In this document: positions 1 through 8,662 of the stretch, piece by piece | Layout: each line of letters begins with the position of its first letter | How positions within the stretch are numbered: the stretch's first letter is position 1 | Assembly (NCBI RefSeq): GCF_900167135.1 | Contig: NZ_FUWZ01000002.1 | Coordinates: 956,651-1,020,650 of the forward strand | Source of the DNA: Chitinophaga eiseniae | GTDB taxonomy: Bacteria; Bacteroidota; Bacteroidia; Chitinophagales; Chitinophagaceae | Direction of reading: 5' to 3' | DNA length: 64,000 nucleotides | The notes under the pieces: model-generated | What the model saw: the letters and a program-made list of their open reading frames with translations, nothing else | The model's database searches: none | Told to the model about the DNA's origin: nothing | Translations under genes and position numbers: made by a program

Positions 1-396
1 ATCCCAGCCTTTATTGGGCCTGTCGGTAACAGTAGACATCCAGAAGTCGCCATGGCCCAGCAACTGAAAACGGCCTTTTTTATAGAAGATCGCGGAATGT
101 TCACCGGCACGTTTCCCATCATCACGACCGATGCCGATAAAATCGTAACCTGTCAGGCTGTCTTTGATATTCACCAACTGATGGTACAAACATTCCTGTG
201 TGCCGAAAATATCAAAATCGTGAAACCGGATCAGAGAAGCGATCACCGGAAACCTTTGTCCCCAGCCGTCTCCGCGCAAAGAATCTTCTTTGTTATTATC
301 GTTGCGCATGTTGTAAGTGGCCACATTTATCCGTTGAGCCGTTACCGTTTCCACCAGCCACAACAACTCCACAAAAGAGAAAACAACTTTCTTCAT
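1..396 (-). CDS. Endonuclease/exonuclease/phosphatase family protein, 3' part missing
   Basis: The minus strand from the ATG at 396 reads 132 codons to the window edge without a stop, so the C-terminal half lies outside. It opens with a hydrophobic, signal-like stretch ending in VTAQ. EEP-fold landmarks follow: the first strand NVATYNMR, the catalytic-glutamate motif FGTQE (residues 60-64), then a YDFIGIGRDDGKRAGEHSAIFY-like block and GDFWMS, which are typical of the Mg-dependent phosphodiesterases in this superfamily. The predicted location is the periplasm or outside. It sits directly downstream of the SusD gene on the same strand (22 bp gap), so it is probably the last gene of the SusC-SusD unit and may hydrolyse a phosphodiester in the imported substrate; that role is inferred from position only. 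The substrate cannot be told from this fragment. Confidence 0.85.
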   Translation of the reverse strand, partial: MKKVVFSFVELLWLVETVTAQRINVATYNMRNDNNKEDSLRGDGWGQRFPVIASLIRFHDFDIFGTQECLYHQLVNIKDSLTGYDFIGIGRDDGKRAGEHSAIFYKKGRFQLLGHGDFWMSTVTDRPNKGWD

Positions 397-418
397 GAGA
401 ATTTTTTTTAATGATCAA

Positions 419-2230
419 CTATTCCTCCCAACCAGGATTTTGTCCCAGCTTAGGATTCAACTGAAGGTCTGTATAAGGAACAGGATAAAGATACTTGTAA
501 TCTTTCCATTCCTTCTGTACATTATCCAGCCAGTGGATTTCGCCGGAATTGCCATTGCTCAGCTGTTGCGGGTTCGTTACGTTGTTAGCCACCTCCGACA
601 CGTTGATATAGGTAATCCCTTTCTGCTGATTGGCTGGTGGCGTTTTGTAGAAGTATACATCATTCACGCCATCGCCGTTAAGGTCCATGGGCACATCCAG
701 CGCGGGCACGTACATACCGTTCCATGACCTGGCCAGCAGGTCGCCTTTTTTCCATCTTACGAGGTCATAGAAACGGAAACCTTCGAGCACCAGTTCAATC
801 CCTCTTTCTCTTCTGATTTCCATCAGCGAGGGATCTGTAATGTCAGTGAAATAGTTGGCTTTCATATAGGCGTCTATGATAACCGGTTTGGCCGCTATGC
901 CGCTGGTGATACCGGCGCGGGCACGCAAAGCACCCACGGTTTTGCTCCAGTCGTCGTCCGACAACAGGCCCAGCTCGGCCTGTGCCTCAGCATAATTGAG
1001 CAGAATTTCGGCATAGCGCATCAAGCTGATTGCATTGGTATTATTGGCGCCGTTATCAAAGAAAGTATCGTCCAGGCTCCATTTAATCGGCATATAACCG
1101 GTATACACATACGAAAATACCGGAGGCGCCGCAACGGTAGCACCGTTGCTGGTACGGGTGTACCCGCTCATACGGATTGTTTGCTGCAGACGTCTATCGC
1201 GCCCTTGTGTTTCTTTGAAAAACGGCAGCGTATCATAGCGGTTAATATTGGTAAAGGGCGTACCGTCGATGTTCAGGTAGGTATTGATAAACGTGCGCGT
1301 AAAACTCAGGCGCGCGCCGTAGGTAGAGCTGGTGTACCACCAGTTCGCATCATTGAACACGCCAAGGCTGGCGCTGGCGATATTGGCGAGCATTACTTCC
1401 GCCGCTACCGGCGCGTTGCTGATAAACAGCTGGCGGTAGGACCGGGTAGCGCCGCCACCCTGGTTCAACGAGAACGCCTTGCTGTCCATCACCGTCTTAG
1501 CAGCGGTGGCTGCAGCTTTCAGCCATTCGGGCGCAGTGGACATCAGGTTGTAGGATGTCTGGTACCTGCGGAAAGTACCTTCAAACAGGCATACCCTTGA
1601 CTTAAACCCGAGGACCACATTTTTCGTGATCTGGCTACAGGTAGGATCGTTGGCCAGCGTAATGTTTGTAGCTGCAAAATCGAGGTCCGCCACTACAGAA
1701 TCCATGATAAGCGTGCGTGGATCGCGGCCGACGTACAGGTTTCCGTCGTTTACCTCAAATGGTTTTCCAATCCAGGGCACGTTACCAAAACGTTTCACTT
1801 TATCGAAATAAAACCAGGCGCGGAAGAAGCGGGCCAGCCCAAGGTAGTTGTTCCTGACAGCCAGCGGTATTTTCGGGTTGTTGCAGTTAGCGATAAAATA
1901 GTTGATATTACGCAGGTTCTTCCAGTCCCAGCCGGTGGCTACCCTGGAGGTATAAGCCCCCTGTCGCAGGAAGTCGGGCACGGCGTTGACAGCGCTGTAA
2001 TCCGCCATATTATCGGCCTTATAGATATCGTTGATACCTGGCAGTACGTCATAGAAAGAATTGGAATAAAGTTTCATGCCGTCTTCACTACCGAAGATCG
2101 CGTCTTTGGTGGCCGTGTCCACCGGTACCTGGTCCAGGTTTTTGGAACAACTTCCGGTGAGCACCCATGCCGTCAGCACCAGTCCCAGCCAGGTAAGCCT
2201 TTTGGAAAGTGCGTTTTTATGTGGTTGCAT
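419..2230 (-). CDS. SusD/RagB family nutrient-binding outer-membrane lipoprotein
   Basis: This 603-residue protein starts with a lipoprotein signal whose lipobox ends at Cys28 (LTGSC), followed by SKNLDQVPVD, the usual start of a SusD-like lipoprotein. The body carries the helical TPR-like scaffold (NYFIANC, GLARFFRAWFYFDKVKRFGNVPW) and the conserved C-terminal region (LMRYAEILLNYAEAQAELG; LEGFRFYDLVRWKKG) of RagB/SusD proteins. SusD proteins sit on the cell surface as lids over a SusC transporter and capture glycans or other oligomers. The partner SusC gene lies 31 bp upstream on the same strand, and an EEP-type hydrolase follows. No glycoside hydrolase is visible in the window, so the substrate is unknown. 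Confidence 0.97.
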   Translation of the reverse strand: MQPHKNALSKRLTWLGLVLTAWVLTGSCSKNLDQVPVDTATKDAIFGSEDGMKLYSNSFYDVLPGINDIYKADNMADYSAVNAVPDFLRQGAYTSRVATGWDWKNLRNINYFIANCNNPKIPLAVRNNYLGLARFFRAWFYFDKVKRFGNVPWIGKPFEVNDGNLYVGRDPRTLIMDSVVADLDFAATNITLANDPTCSQITKNVVLGFKSRVCLFEGTFRRYQTSYNLMSTAPEWLKAAATAAKTVMDSKAFSLNQGGGATRSYRQLFISNAPVAAEVMLANIASASLGVFNDANWWYTSSTYGARLSFTRTFINTYLNIDGTPFTNINRYDTLPFFKETQGRDRRLQQTIRMSGYTRTSNGATVAAPPVFSYVYTGYMPIKWSLDDTFFDNGANNTNAISLMRYAEILLNYAEAQAELGLLSDDDWSKTVGALRARAGITSGIAAKPVIIDAYMKANYFTDITDPSLMEIRRERGIELVLEGFRFYDLVRWKKGDLLARSWNGMYVPALDVPMDLNGDGVNDVYFYKTPPANQQKGITYINVSEVANNVTNPQQLSNGNSGEIHWLDNVQKEWKDYKYLYPVPYTDLQLNPKLGQNPGWEE

Positions 2231-2261
2231 AGTTTATCCTTTTAATAGTAAGCGATGATGA

Positions 2262-5200
2262 TCAAAGCGTAACACTGAGGCCCAGCGTAAAGCTTTTCAG
2301 GATGGGATAGTTGTTCCCGTTGCCGGAGTTACCGGAATCTGTAACAGTGTCAGAACGGCCGATGCTTTCCACGTCGAGGTCACGCGTGATGCGGTACATC
2401 GGCGACCAGGACCAGAGGTTTTCGGCAGAGAGGAATACCCTTGCAGCATTCAGTTTTGCTCTTGAAATCAGGGCCTTGGGCAGGTTGTAGCCGATCTGTA
2501 TATTTTTCAGGCGGATATAGGCTACGTTTTGCAGGTATTTGGACTGTTGCACTTTGAGCTCGCCGGCGCCGTTCTGAGCAACATAACCGCGGTAGCGTGG
2601 GAAGTAAGCATCCTGGTTGTCTTCAGACCAGATGTTGCCGATCTGTGATTTAGGCATATAGTTGTAAGGCCTGTTGTATTGTCCCCAGAAAACATCTGAT
2701 TCCGCTCCGGGCCACCAGTCCTTTTTTCCGACGCCCTGGAAAAAAACGCTGAAGAAGATATTGTTCCAGTCGGCGCTGAGGTTGATACCGTAAGTATAGT
2801 GAGGCAGCGAATCACCGATGATGGTAAGGTCGCCATGATTACCCAGGGTGTTGGCGCCGTTGTTGATGATACCATCGCCGTTGAGGTCTTTGAAGCGGAT
2901 ATCACCGGGCAGCCACTGGCCGGAGTTGGAAGCCTTAAAGAGCGCCTGCGCTTTGGCCGCGGCCTTGTAGTTTTCCTGTGTCCAGTAGCCATCATTGACA
3001 TACCCCCAGATCTCACCCACTTTTTTACCGGTGTACCAGTCTGTCAGCTTATCATTGGTGTTATTATATTTGGTGATGACAGCGCTGTAGTTGGCCAAAG
3101 TGGCGTTAACGCTATAATGCAGTGGTTTGGAAGCCACGTTGAACTGATCGCGCCAGCCGAGTGCGATTTCCCATCCGTTGGTTTTCAGATCGGCATAGTT
3201 GCCTTTGGGCACATCTGTTCCGAAAACGGCTGGCAGTGTCTGGCCGACGGTGAACATGTTTTTGGTTACCCGCGTGTATACGTCGCCGGTAAAAGTAAGA
3301 CGGTTGTTCAGCGCCGCCACGTCCAGGCCGAGGTTGCGGGTGGTAGACGTTTCCCAGGTGAGGCCATCGGGCAGCACTACCGGTTGGGTGGTCTGCTGTG
3401 GCCGCACGCCATTGATCACCCTGCCGGACTGTTTAATCTCCAGCTTCTCCTGGAAAGCGTAGGATTTGATATTACCATTACCGAGAGAACCGTAGGAGCC
3501 TCTGATTTTCAAATCAGAAATCGCTGTTTCCGGAAGATGCCAGAAAGCCTCTTTGGAGAGGCGCCAGCCGGCAGATACAGAGGGGAAGAAAGCGTAGCGC
3601 TGGCTGGAAGGAAACTTTGAGGAGCCGTCGTAGCGACCATTGACTTCCAGCAGGTAACGGTCTTTATAAGCGTAGTTCAAACGGAAAAACTCACCCATGA
3701 TCGCCCAGCGTTCGTACCCGCCGGCAGTAGTGATATTGGTGCCGAGTGCGAGGTTCATGTCTTTGGCATCGCTGTAGACGAGGCCGTTGCGCGTGGTGGA
3801 GAATCCTTTGTAAGTAGACTGCTCATAGTTAAACCCGGCCATAGCCTTGAAATAATGCGCATCGCCAAAGCGGGTTTCATATTCCGTATAGATATTGGAA
3901 GCCAGATAAAGGGTGTTATAATTACTCATCATGAGATCATTATAACCGAGACCTACGTAAGCGACGGCCCCCGGTGCGTTGCTGTAGGGAACGGGGACGC
4001 GCAAACGTTTTTGATTATCGGCTGTGTTTTGTACGGTGAAGTCGCCTTTCAGCCGCAGCTTGTCCTTATATATATCCGCCGAGAAGCCGGTGGTGTTCCT
4101 GAATATTTGTTTATTCAGGTCAACTCCATTTTTACCGTAGAAGAAATCGCCTACCGTATAGGCGGCGGAGTAGGTAAGGGTACCGTCAGGATTGAAGAGC
4201 ATGGAGGAGGGATGGCCTTCATCCGCCAGGTTGCGCCAGATACCGCCGCCTTCGCCTACGTTCAGCGGGTTGTGATAATCCCTGCTGGAGAACTCGGTGC
4301 TGTTGTACACGTTCAGGAAAGGAAACAGCTGGATAGCGCCTTTCGCCCGCAGGTTGTACATCTTATAGTCGTCAGAGTTAAAGCGGAACAAGCCCTCCTG
4401 GCCATAATACCGGCCAGTGATGTAATAACTCGCTTTCCCGCTGCTGCCGGAAACGGAGAGGTTATGTTCCGTAGCGCTGGTGTGGTCTTTATACAAGAGG
4501 CCGTACCAGTCGGTATTACCATAATATTCATAGTTCCCAGCGCCGTTGACGATCGTTTTCGGCAGGTCCGGATTTTCCGCACGTTCTTTCAGCGCAGCCA
4601 GGTAGGCCTGGGAGAAAAGCTGTGTTTTATTGATATTCTGAGGCACCTGCGAGTAGTCGTTCCAGGCAGTCCAGGCTTCATTGAAGTTTTTAGCGTATTC
4701 GTAGCCATCGCTGACCACGTCGGGCACGGTGGTGGGCTTTTTCAGCGAGTAGTTGGTGGAGTAGGTAATGCTCAGTTTGTCTTTTACCGGTGTTTTGGTG
4801 GTGAACAATACCACGCCGAAGGCGCCGCGTGCGCCGTAAATAGCCGCGGAGGCCGCGTCTTTCAGCACCGTGACACTGGTAACGTCAGCGGGATTGAGCA
4901 TGCTGGGGTCGCCCTCCACGCCATCGATGAGCACGAGCGCATTGCCGCCCTGTCCGATGGAGGTGATACCGCGGACGTTATAGGCGGGGGCTTGTGTAGG
5001 CTTGCCGTCGCCGGGCACCAGGTTGAGGTTGGGCACTACGCCCTGTAATCCCTGGCTCAGGTTGGGCAGCGGACGGTTTTCCAGTGCTTTGGCAGACACC
5101 TGGGTTACGGCACCGGTGAGGTTTACTTTTTTCTGGGTGCCGTAACCTACCACCACCACATCATTGAGGGAAGACACATTCATTTTCAGCGACACCTGGA

Positions 5201-5462
5201 TAAAGGTTTGATTACCGATCGATATGGTGTCGGGACGATAGCCGACGAAGCTGAAAACCAACCGGGCGCCGGCAGTAGTATTCAGCGAAAAATCGCCTTT
5301 GGGGTCGGTGCTTGTACCGGACGAGGTGCCGAGTACTTTCACCGTTACGCCCGGCAGCGGTTGCCCACCTTCATCCAGCACCCGCCCTTTCAGCGGAAGG
5401 GATTGTGCTGAGCTGCCGTAGGCATAGGACAACAGCAATAGCATGTATAACCATCTTTTCAT
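2262..5462 (-). CDS. SusC/RagA family TonB-linked outer-membrane transporter
   Basis: This is a TonB-dependent transporter of about 1066 residues. I place the start at the ATG at 5462, because that gives a clean signal peptide (MKRWLYMLLLLSYAYGSSAQ). A longer reading from 5510 adds 16 polar residues and is less likely. After the signal comes a carboxypeptidase-D-like regulatory domain (about 25-105, LKGRVLDEGGQPLPGVTVKV), then the SusC-type plug beginning at VVVVGYGTQKKVNLTGAV, and a 22-strand barrel with the typical C-terminus LKSFTLGLSVTL. It forms the transport channel for the SusD protein encoded next. The gene diverges from a membrane-bound regulator at 5775, a frequent arrangement for regulators of Sus loci. 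No anti-sigma-sensing (STN) domain is present, which fits control by a neighbouring one-component regulator rather than by an ECF sigma factor. Confidence 0.97.
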   Translation of the reverse strand: MKRWLYMLLLLSYAYGSSAQSLPLKGRVLDEGGQPLPGVTVKVLGTSSGTSTDPKGDFSLNTTAGARLVFSFVGYRPDTISIGNQTFIQVSLKMNVSSLNDVVVVGYGTQKKVNLTGAVTQVSAKALENRPLPNLSQGLQGVVPNLNLVPGDGKPTQAPAYNVRGITSIGQGGNALVLIDGVEGDPSMLNPADVTSVTVLKDAASAAIYGARGAFGVVLFTTKTPVKDKLSITYSTNYSLKKPTTVPDVVSDGYEYAKNFNEAWTAWNDYSQVPQNINKTQLFSQAYLAALKERAENPDLPKTIVNGAGNYEYYGNTDWYGLLYKDHTSATEHNLSVSGSSGKASYYITGRYYGQEGLFRFNSDDYKMYNLRAKGAIQLFPFLNVYNSTEFSSRDYHNPLNVGEGGGIWRNLADEGHPSSMLFNPDGTLTYSAAYTVGDFFYGKNGVDLNKQIFRNTTGFSADIYKDKLRLKGDFTVQNTADNQKRLRVPVPYSNAPGAVAYVGLGYNDLMMSNYNTLYLASNIYTEYETRFGDAHYFKAMAGFNYEQSTYKGFSTTRNGLVYSDAKDMNLALGTNITTAGGYERWAIMGEFFRLNYAYKDRYLLEVNGRYDGSSKFPSSQRYAFFPSVSAGWRLSKEAFWHLPETAISDLKIRGSYGSLGNGNIKSYAFQEKLEIKQSGRVINGVRPQQTTQPVVLPDGLTWETSTTRNLGLDVAALNNRLTFTGDVYTRVTKNMFTVGQTLPAVFGTDVPKGNYADLKTNGWEIALGWRDQFNVASKPLHYSVNATLANYSAVITKYNNTNDKLTDWYTGKKVGEIWGYVNDGYWTQENYKAAAKAQALFKASNSGQWLPGDIRFKDLNGDGIINNGANTLGNHGDLTIIGDSLPHYTYGINLSADWNNIFFSVFFQGVGKKDWWPGAESDVFWGQYNRPYNYMPKSQIGNIWSEDNQDAYFPRYRGYVAQNGAGELKVQQSKYLQNVAYIRLKNIQIGYNLPKALISRAKLNAARVFLSAENLWSWSPMYRITRDLDVESIGRSDTVTDSGNSGNGNNYPILKSFTLGLSVTL

Positions 5463-5642
5463 GGTGACATTCTGTGGTTTAATGAACAGGAGTTGATTAT
5501 CACCCTGCAAGTAAGATCCAGCGGGTTAACAGGCGGATTAATTGGGGATTAACAGCGGTGATTAAGTCAAAAAAAAAGCGATGATTAAATTATGAAATGC
5601 GTGTTTTATCTATTAAATTAACACTAGAGAAGTTTCTTAAAG

Positions 5643-5650
5643 CAAAGTTA
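5643..5650 (-). promoter_or_regulatory. Candidate -7 promoter element for the SusC-SusD unit
   Basis: The minus strand reads TAACTTTG here, a full match to the Bacteroidota -7 consensus TAnnTTTG. No good -33 TTTG is present at the usual distance. It would give a 5' leader of about 180 nt. The 312-bp divergent gap between the SusC gene and the regulator at 5775 otherwise holds only AT-rich sequence, including a nine-A run near 5569. Confidence 0.35.
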
Positions 5651-5774
5651 ACTTCCATATCAAAAAACTTTAGCGTTTAGACTTTAATTTGCCACGTTAT
5701 TGAAAGCCGGTCTGTCATCCCGCATCTTAATTGAATTATCGAAAAAAAGACTTACAGGATTTGTAAGGAAGCTT

Positions 5775-8306
5775 ATGTACAGATATATAGTCTTTTTGCT
5801 CCTATTCGTATCACTTGTGATGGTTTGCCAGGCGCAGGAGGGGTATGGATTAGTGTTTGCCAGTAAAAACATTGCACAGGAAGACCGTACCTCACTTGAC
5901 CTCGCGCCGGAAAAACCTATCCAGGTGAAAGGCAGCTACAGCCTGTCTTTCGACCTGTCGTTCCAACCGTTTTTCCGGTCGTATTTTGGCTATGTGTTCA
6001 GGATCACCGATGAAAAACGCCAGAATATCGACCTGATATATAATGTCCGCGCAAAAGCATTTTATGTGGTTACCGGTAATGCATTTTCCGGTATCACTTT
6101 TTCTATTCCTCAGGACAGTTTATTTCACCAGTGGAACACTATCCGGCTGGATGCCGACAACGAAACGCATACATTGTCCGTTACCGTTAATGGCCGGCGG
6201 ATAGGCGCTATCCGCAGTCCTGTTGTTTCCGGCAGCGCACTGCGCATCTGTTTCGGCGCCAATTACCGCAAAACGTTCCGTACGTTTGACCTACCGCCGA
6301 TGCGGCTGAAAGATGTCCGGCTGTTTGCCGGCGGCGAGCTGCAACACCACTGGCCGCTGGACCAGACGCAGGGCACTACCGATAAAGATCTTGTAACAGG
6401 ACAAACCGCGCAGATCAAAAACCCGGTTTGGATGCGACCTGCCTTTACCCGCTGGCAACTGGCCGATTCCTTTATTGTAAACGGCAACGCCGCTGTGAGC
6501 ATGGATGCAGCTACAGGTACCATTTACATCAGCTGCAACGATAGTCTTTACCGTTATTATTGTTATACGCATCAAAAAGCGGCGCAGGCACAGGCGTTGC
6601 CGCAGCTATCACCGGCAGGGCTACACGCCGTTTTTAATCCGGTTGACCGGCAGTTGTATCAGTTGCTTCCTGACAGTCAGCAGGTAGCGGTATATGACAC
6701 CGCACAGCATGCATGGAGCAGGACATTAAATCCTCAGCATGTAACCGGCTACTGGCATTCCAATCTTTTTTTCTCGCGCTTTGACAGCAGCATTTATATG
6801 ATAGGTGGTTATGGTGATTTCAGGTACAAAAATGAAGTGCACTGTTATACGCCAGGCAGCAGCCATTGGGAGCTGGTAACCATGAGCGGCGATACTTTCA
6901 CGCCACGGTACCTGGCGGCGCTGGGCCACAACCAGGCGGGCGATACAGCGTATATACTGGGAGGTTATGGCAGCACTACCGGCGACCAGTTGCTGAATCC
7001 GCACAACCTCTATGACCTGATATTATTTGATGTGAAACGCCGCACCTTCCGTACGGTATACCGGATGAAAGAGCCGGAAGAGCAGTATGCTTTTGCCGGC
7101 AATATGGTGCTGGATACCAGGCGGCAGGAATATTACGCGCTGACTTTCGCGAATGACCGGATGAACTCTTCCCTGCAGCTGATCAGGGGGTCGTTAAAAG
7201 AACCGGAGTATACCACCATGGCCACCGCCATCCGTTATGATTTTTATGACATTCGCTCCGCCGCCCGGCTTTTTTATACGCCCGAAAACGATGAGCTGAC
7301 GGTAGTGACGCTGTTTTCCCTGAAAAACAACACTACGCAGGTACGTATCCATACCCTTCAGTTTTCGCCCTATGCCCTGGGGGCGCCGGCGCCCGCAGAC
7401 AAGCCTACCCCGCAGTATGTTGTTCGTATTCTCATCGCGATCGGCCTGGTGGTCGCGTTGTTTTTGCTGGCGCTGGGCATAGCGGCGCTGAACCGCCGGA
7501 AACAGCCGCCTGTGGCGTCAGCACCGGTTAACCAGCCGAAGCCTGAAACCGTGAGCATTTCCCCGGTTGGCCCTATGGTGAGTGTAACCGTGGCTTATCC
7601 CGGTGTTCAGCTGTTTGGCCATTTTACCGTTACCGACCGGGAGGGAAATGATATTACCCGCGCATTCAGCCCCTTGCTCAAAGAGCTGTTTCTGTTATTG
7701 TATCTGCACTCCATACCGGGCAGAAATGGTATCTCGTCGGAGAAGATCCATGAAGTGCTGTGGCCGGGCAGGTCTGTAAAAGATGCGAAGAATAACCGGT
7801 CCGTTAACCTGGTCAAATTAAAAAGCATCCTTGATAAAACCGGCGCCTATACGCTGGTGAAGGATAATGAACGCTGGATGTTCCGGTTTGAAGGTCCGGC
7901 GGTACAAACAGACCTGGACCGTTACTACCAGTTGTTACGACGTGATCCCGGCAATACCGCTGCGCTGGTGGAACTGCTGAAGCAGGGGCCTTTCCTGCAG
8001 GAAACCGAATACCCGTGGCTGGATAAATTCAAGGCGGACATTGCCTCACATAATATTGAACTGTTGGGTCATTTTATGGAGGAAAACCCTGAAGCTGCGC
8101 CGGCCTTTATGCTGGACGTATGTGATTGTATGCTGTATGCCGACTCCCTTCACGAAGAAGCCGTACGGCACAAATGCAGGGCGCTGGTGGCATTACGGCA
8201 GCATTCAGCGGCCCGCCAGCTGTATGCATCCTTCCTGAAAGAATATAAAAATACTTATGGGTTGTCTTATGAGATGGAGTATGCAGAAGCCATTGCCCAC
8301 TGCTAA
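5775..8306 (+). CDS. Membrane-spanning LamG-Kelch sensor with cytoplasmic winged-helix/BTAD-type regulator domain
   Basis: This is a protein of about 843 residues. The start at 5775 gives a good signal peptide (MYRYIVFLLLFVSLVMVCQA); upstream TTG codons only add a polar extension. Domains in order are: a LamG/concanavalin-like beta-sandwich (about 30-215); a Kelch-like beta-propeller (about 225-535) with blades such as IYMIGGYG and AYILGGYG; one transmembrane helix (about 548-572, VVRILIAIGLVVALFLLALG) followed by NRRK; then a cytoplasmic OmpR/SARP-like winged helix (about 610-715: SPLLKELFLLLYL, EVLWPGRSVKDAKNNRSVN) and a BTAD-like helical tail. The layout is that of a one-component transmembrane regulator: the periplasmic sandwich and propeller would bind a ligand and the inside domain would bind DNA. 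It diverges from the SusC-SusD genes, which are its likely targets. The ligand is unknown. Confidence 0.85.
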   Translation: MYRYIVFLLLFVSLVMVCQAQEGYGLVFASKNIAQEDRTSLDLAPEKPIQVKGSYSLSFDLSFQPFFRSYFGYVFRITDEKRQNIDLIYNVRAKAFYVVTGNAFSGITFSIPQDSLFHQWNTIRLDADNETHTLSVTVNGRRIGAIRSPVVSGSALRICFGANYRKTFRTFDLPPMRLKDVRLFAGGELQHHWPLDQTQGTTDKDLVTGQTAQIKNPVWMRPAFTRWQLADSFIVNGNAAVSMDAATGTIYISCNDSLYRYYCYTHQKAAQAQALPQLSPAGLHAVFNPVDRQLYQLLPDSQQVAVYDTAQHAWSRTLNPQHVTGYWHSNLFFSRFDSSIYMIGGYGDFRYKNEVHCYTPGSSHWELVTMSGDTFTPRYLAALGHNQAGDTAYILGGYGSTTGDQLLNPHNLYDLILFDVKRRTFRTVYRMKEPEEQYAFAGNMVLDTRRQEYYALTFANDRMNSSLQLIRGSLKEPEYTTMATAIRYDFYDIRSAARLFYTPENDELTVVTLFSLKNNTTQVRIHTLQFSPYALGAPAPADKPTPQYVVRILIAIGLVVALFLLALGIAALNRRKQPPVASAPVNQPKPETVSISPVGPMVSVTVAYPGVQLFGHFTVTDREGNDITRAFSPLLKELFLLLYLHSIPGRNGISSEKIHEVLWPGRSVKDAKNNRSVNLVKLKSILDKTGAYTLVKDNERWMFRFEGPAVQTDLDRYYQLLRRDPGNTAALVELLKQGPFLQETEYPWLDKFKADIASHNIELLGHFMEENPEAAPAFMLDVCDCMLYADSLHEEAVRHKCRALVALRQHSAARQLYASFLKEYKNTYGLSYEMEYAEAIAHC

Positions 8307-8313
8307 AAATTTA

Positions 8314-8343
8314 AAAGTCGCCTCACAGAAGTGAAGCGACTTT
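8314..8343 (+). terminator. Hairpin after the membrane-bound regulator gene
   Basis: An 8-bp stem AAAGTCGC/GCGACTTT encloses a further TCA/TGA pairing. It begins 8 bases after the stop codon, and the stem itself ends in TTT with AT-rich sequence after it. This is consistent with a factor-independent terminator, though a moderate one. Confidence 0.6.
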
Positions 8344-8606
8344 ATAAAATCTGGTAAAAAACTTCTCTGGCAATTGAAACTTGTGTTCCCTTGGTGTTTG
8401 ATAAAAAACGCAAGTTTAAAATTTATGGCTTTACTGATTTTCATCACCAGAAAAGTTTCTTCCCATGGTCAAATCTAATAAGGAAGCTTTGAAGGATCAC
8501 AGATAGATATCTGTCCGTCGTTTTAACAATACAAAGTAACGCTGATTATTCCGGCTGCGGTTTTCAATTCGGGAAAAGAAATGATCAAAGCGGGAAATTG
8601 CAAAAA
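8344..8606. other. Intergenic stretch without a recognised gene
   Basis: This AT-rich sequence lies between two convergent genes. It contains one imperfect hairpin near 8374-8420 (AACTTGtGTT against AACGCAAGTT) but no credible open frame, tRNA or repeat shared with the rest of the window. Confidence 0.5.
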
Positions 8607-8607
8607 A

Positions 8608-8638
8608 AAATGCTGATGGCTATGGGCCATCAGCATTT
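8608..8638 (-). terminator. Strong intrinsic terminator of the AraC-type gene
   Basis: A perfect 13-bp stem, AAATGCTGATGGC/GCCATCAGCATTT, has a 5-nt loop. On the minus strand it is followed by a run of nine T (the A run at 8602-8610). It lies 25 bp beyond the stop of the AraC-type regulator. Confidence 0.85.
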
Positions 8639-8662
8639 ATACAATTTCTTTCTAATTGATAA

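Noticed and set aside
52..411. Open frame on the plus strand
   Set aside because: It lies opposite the EEP-family gene, whose translation shows clear family motifs; the plus-strand product has none.
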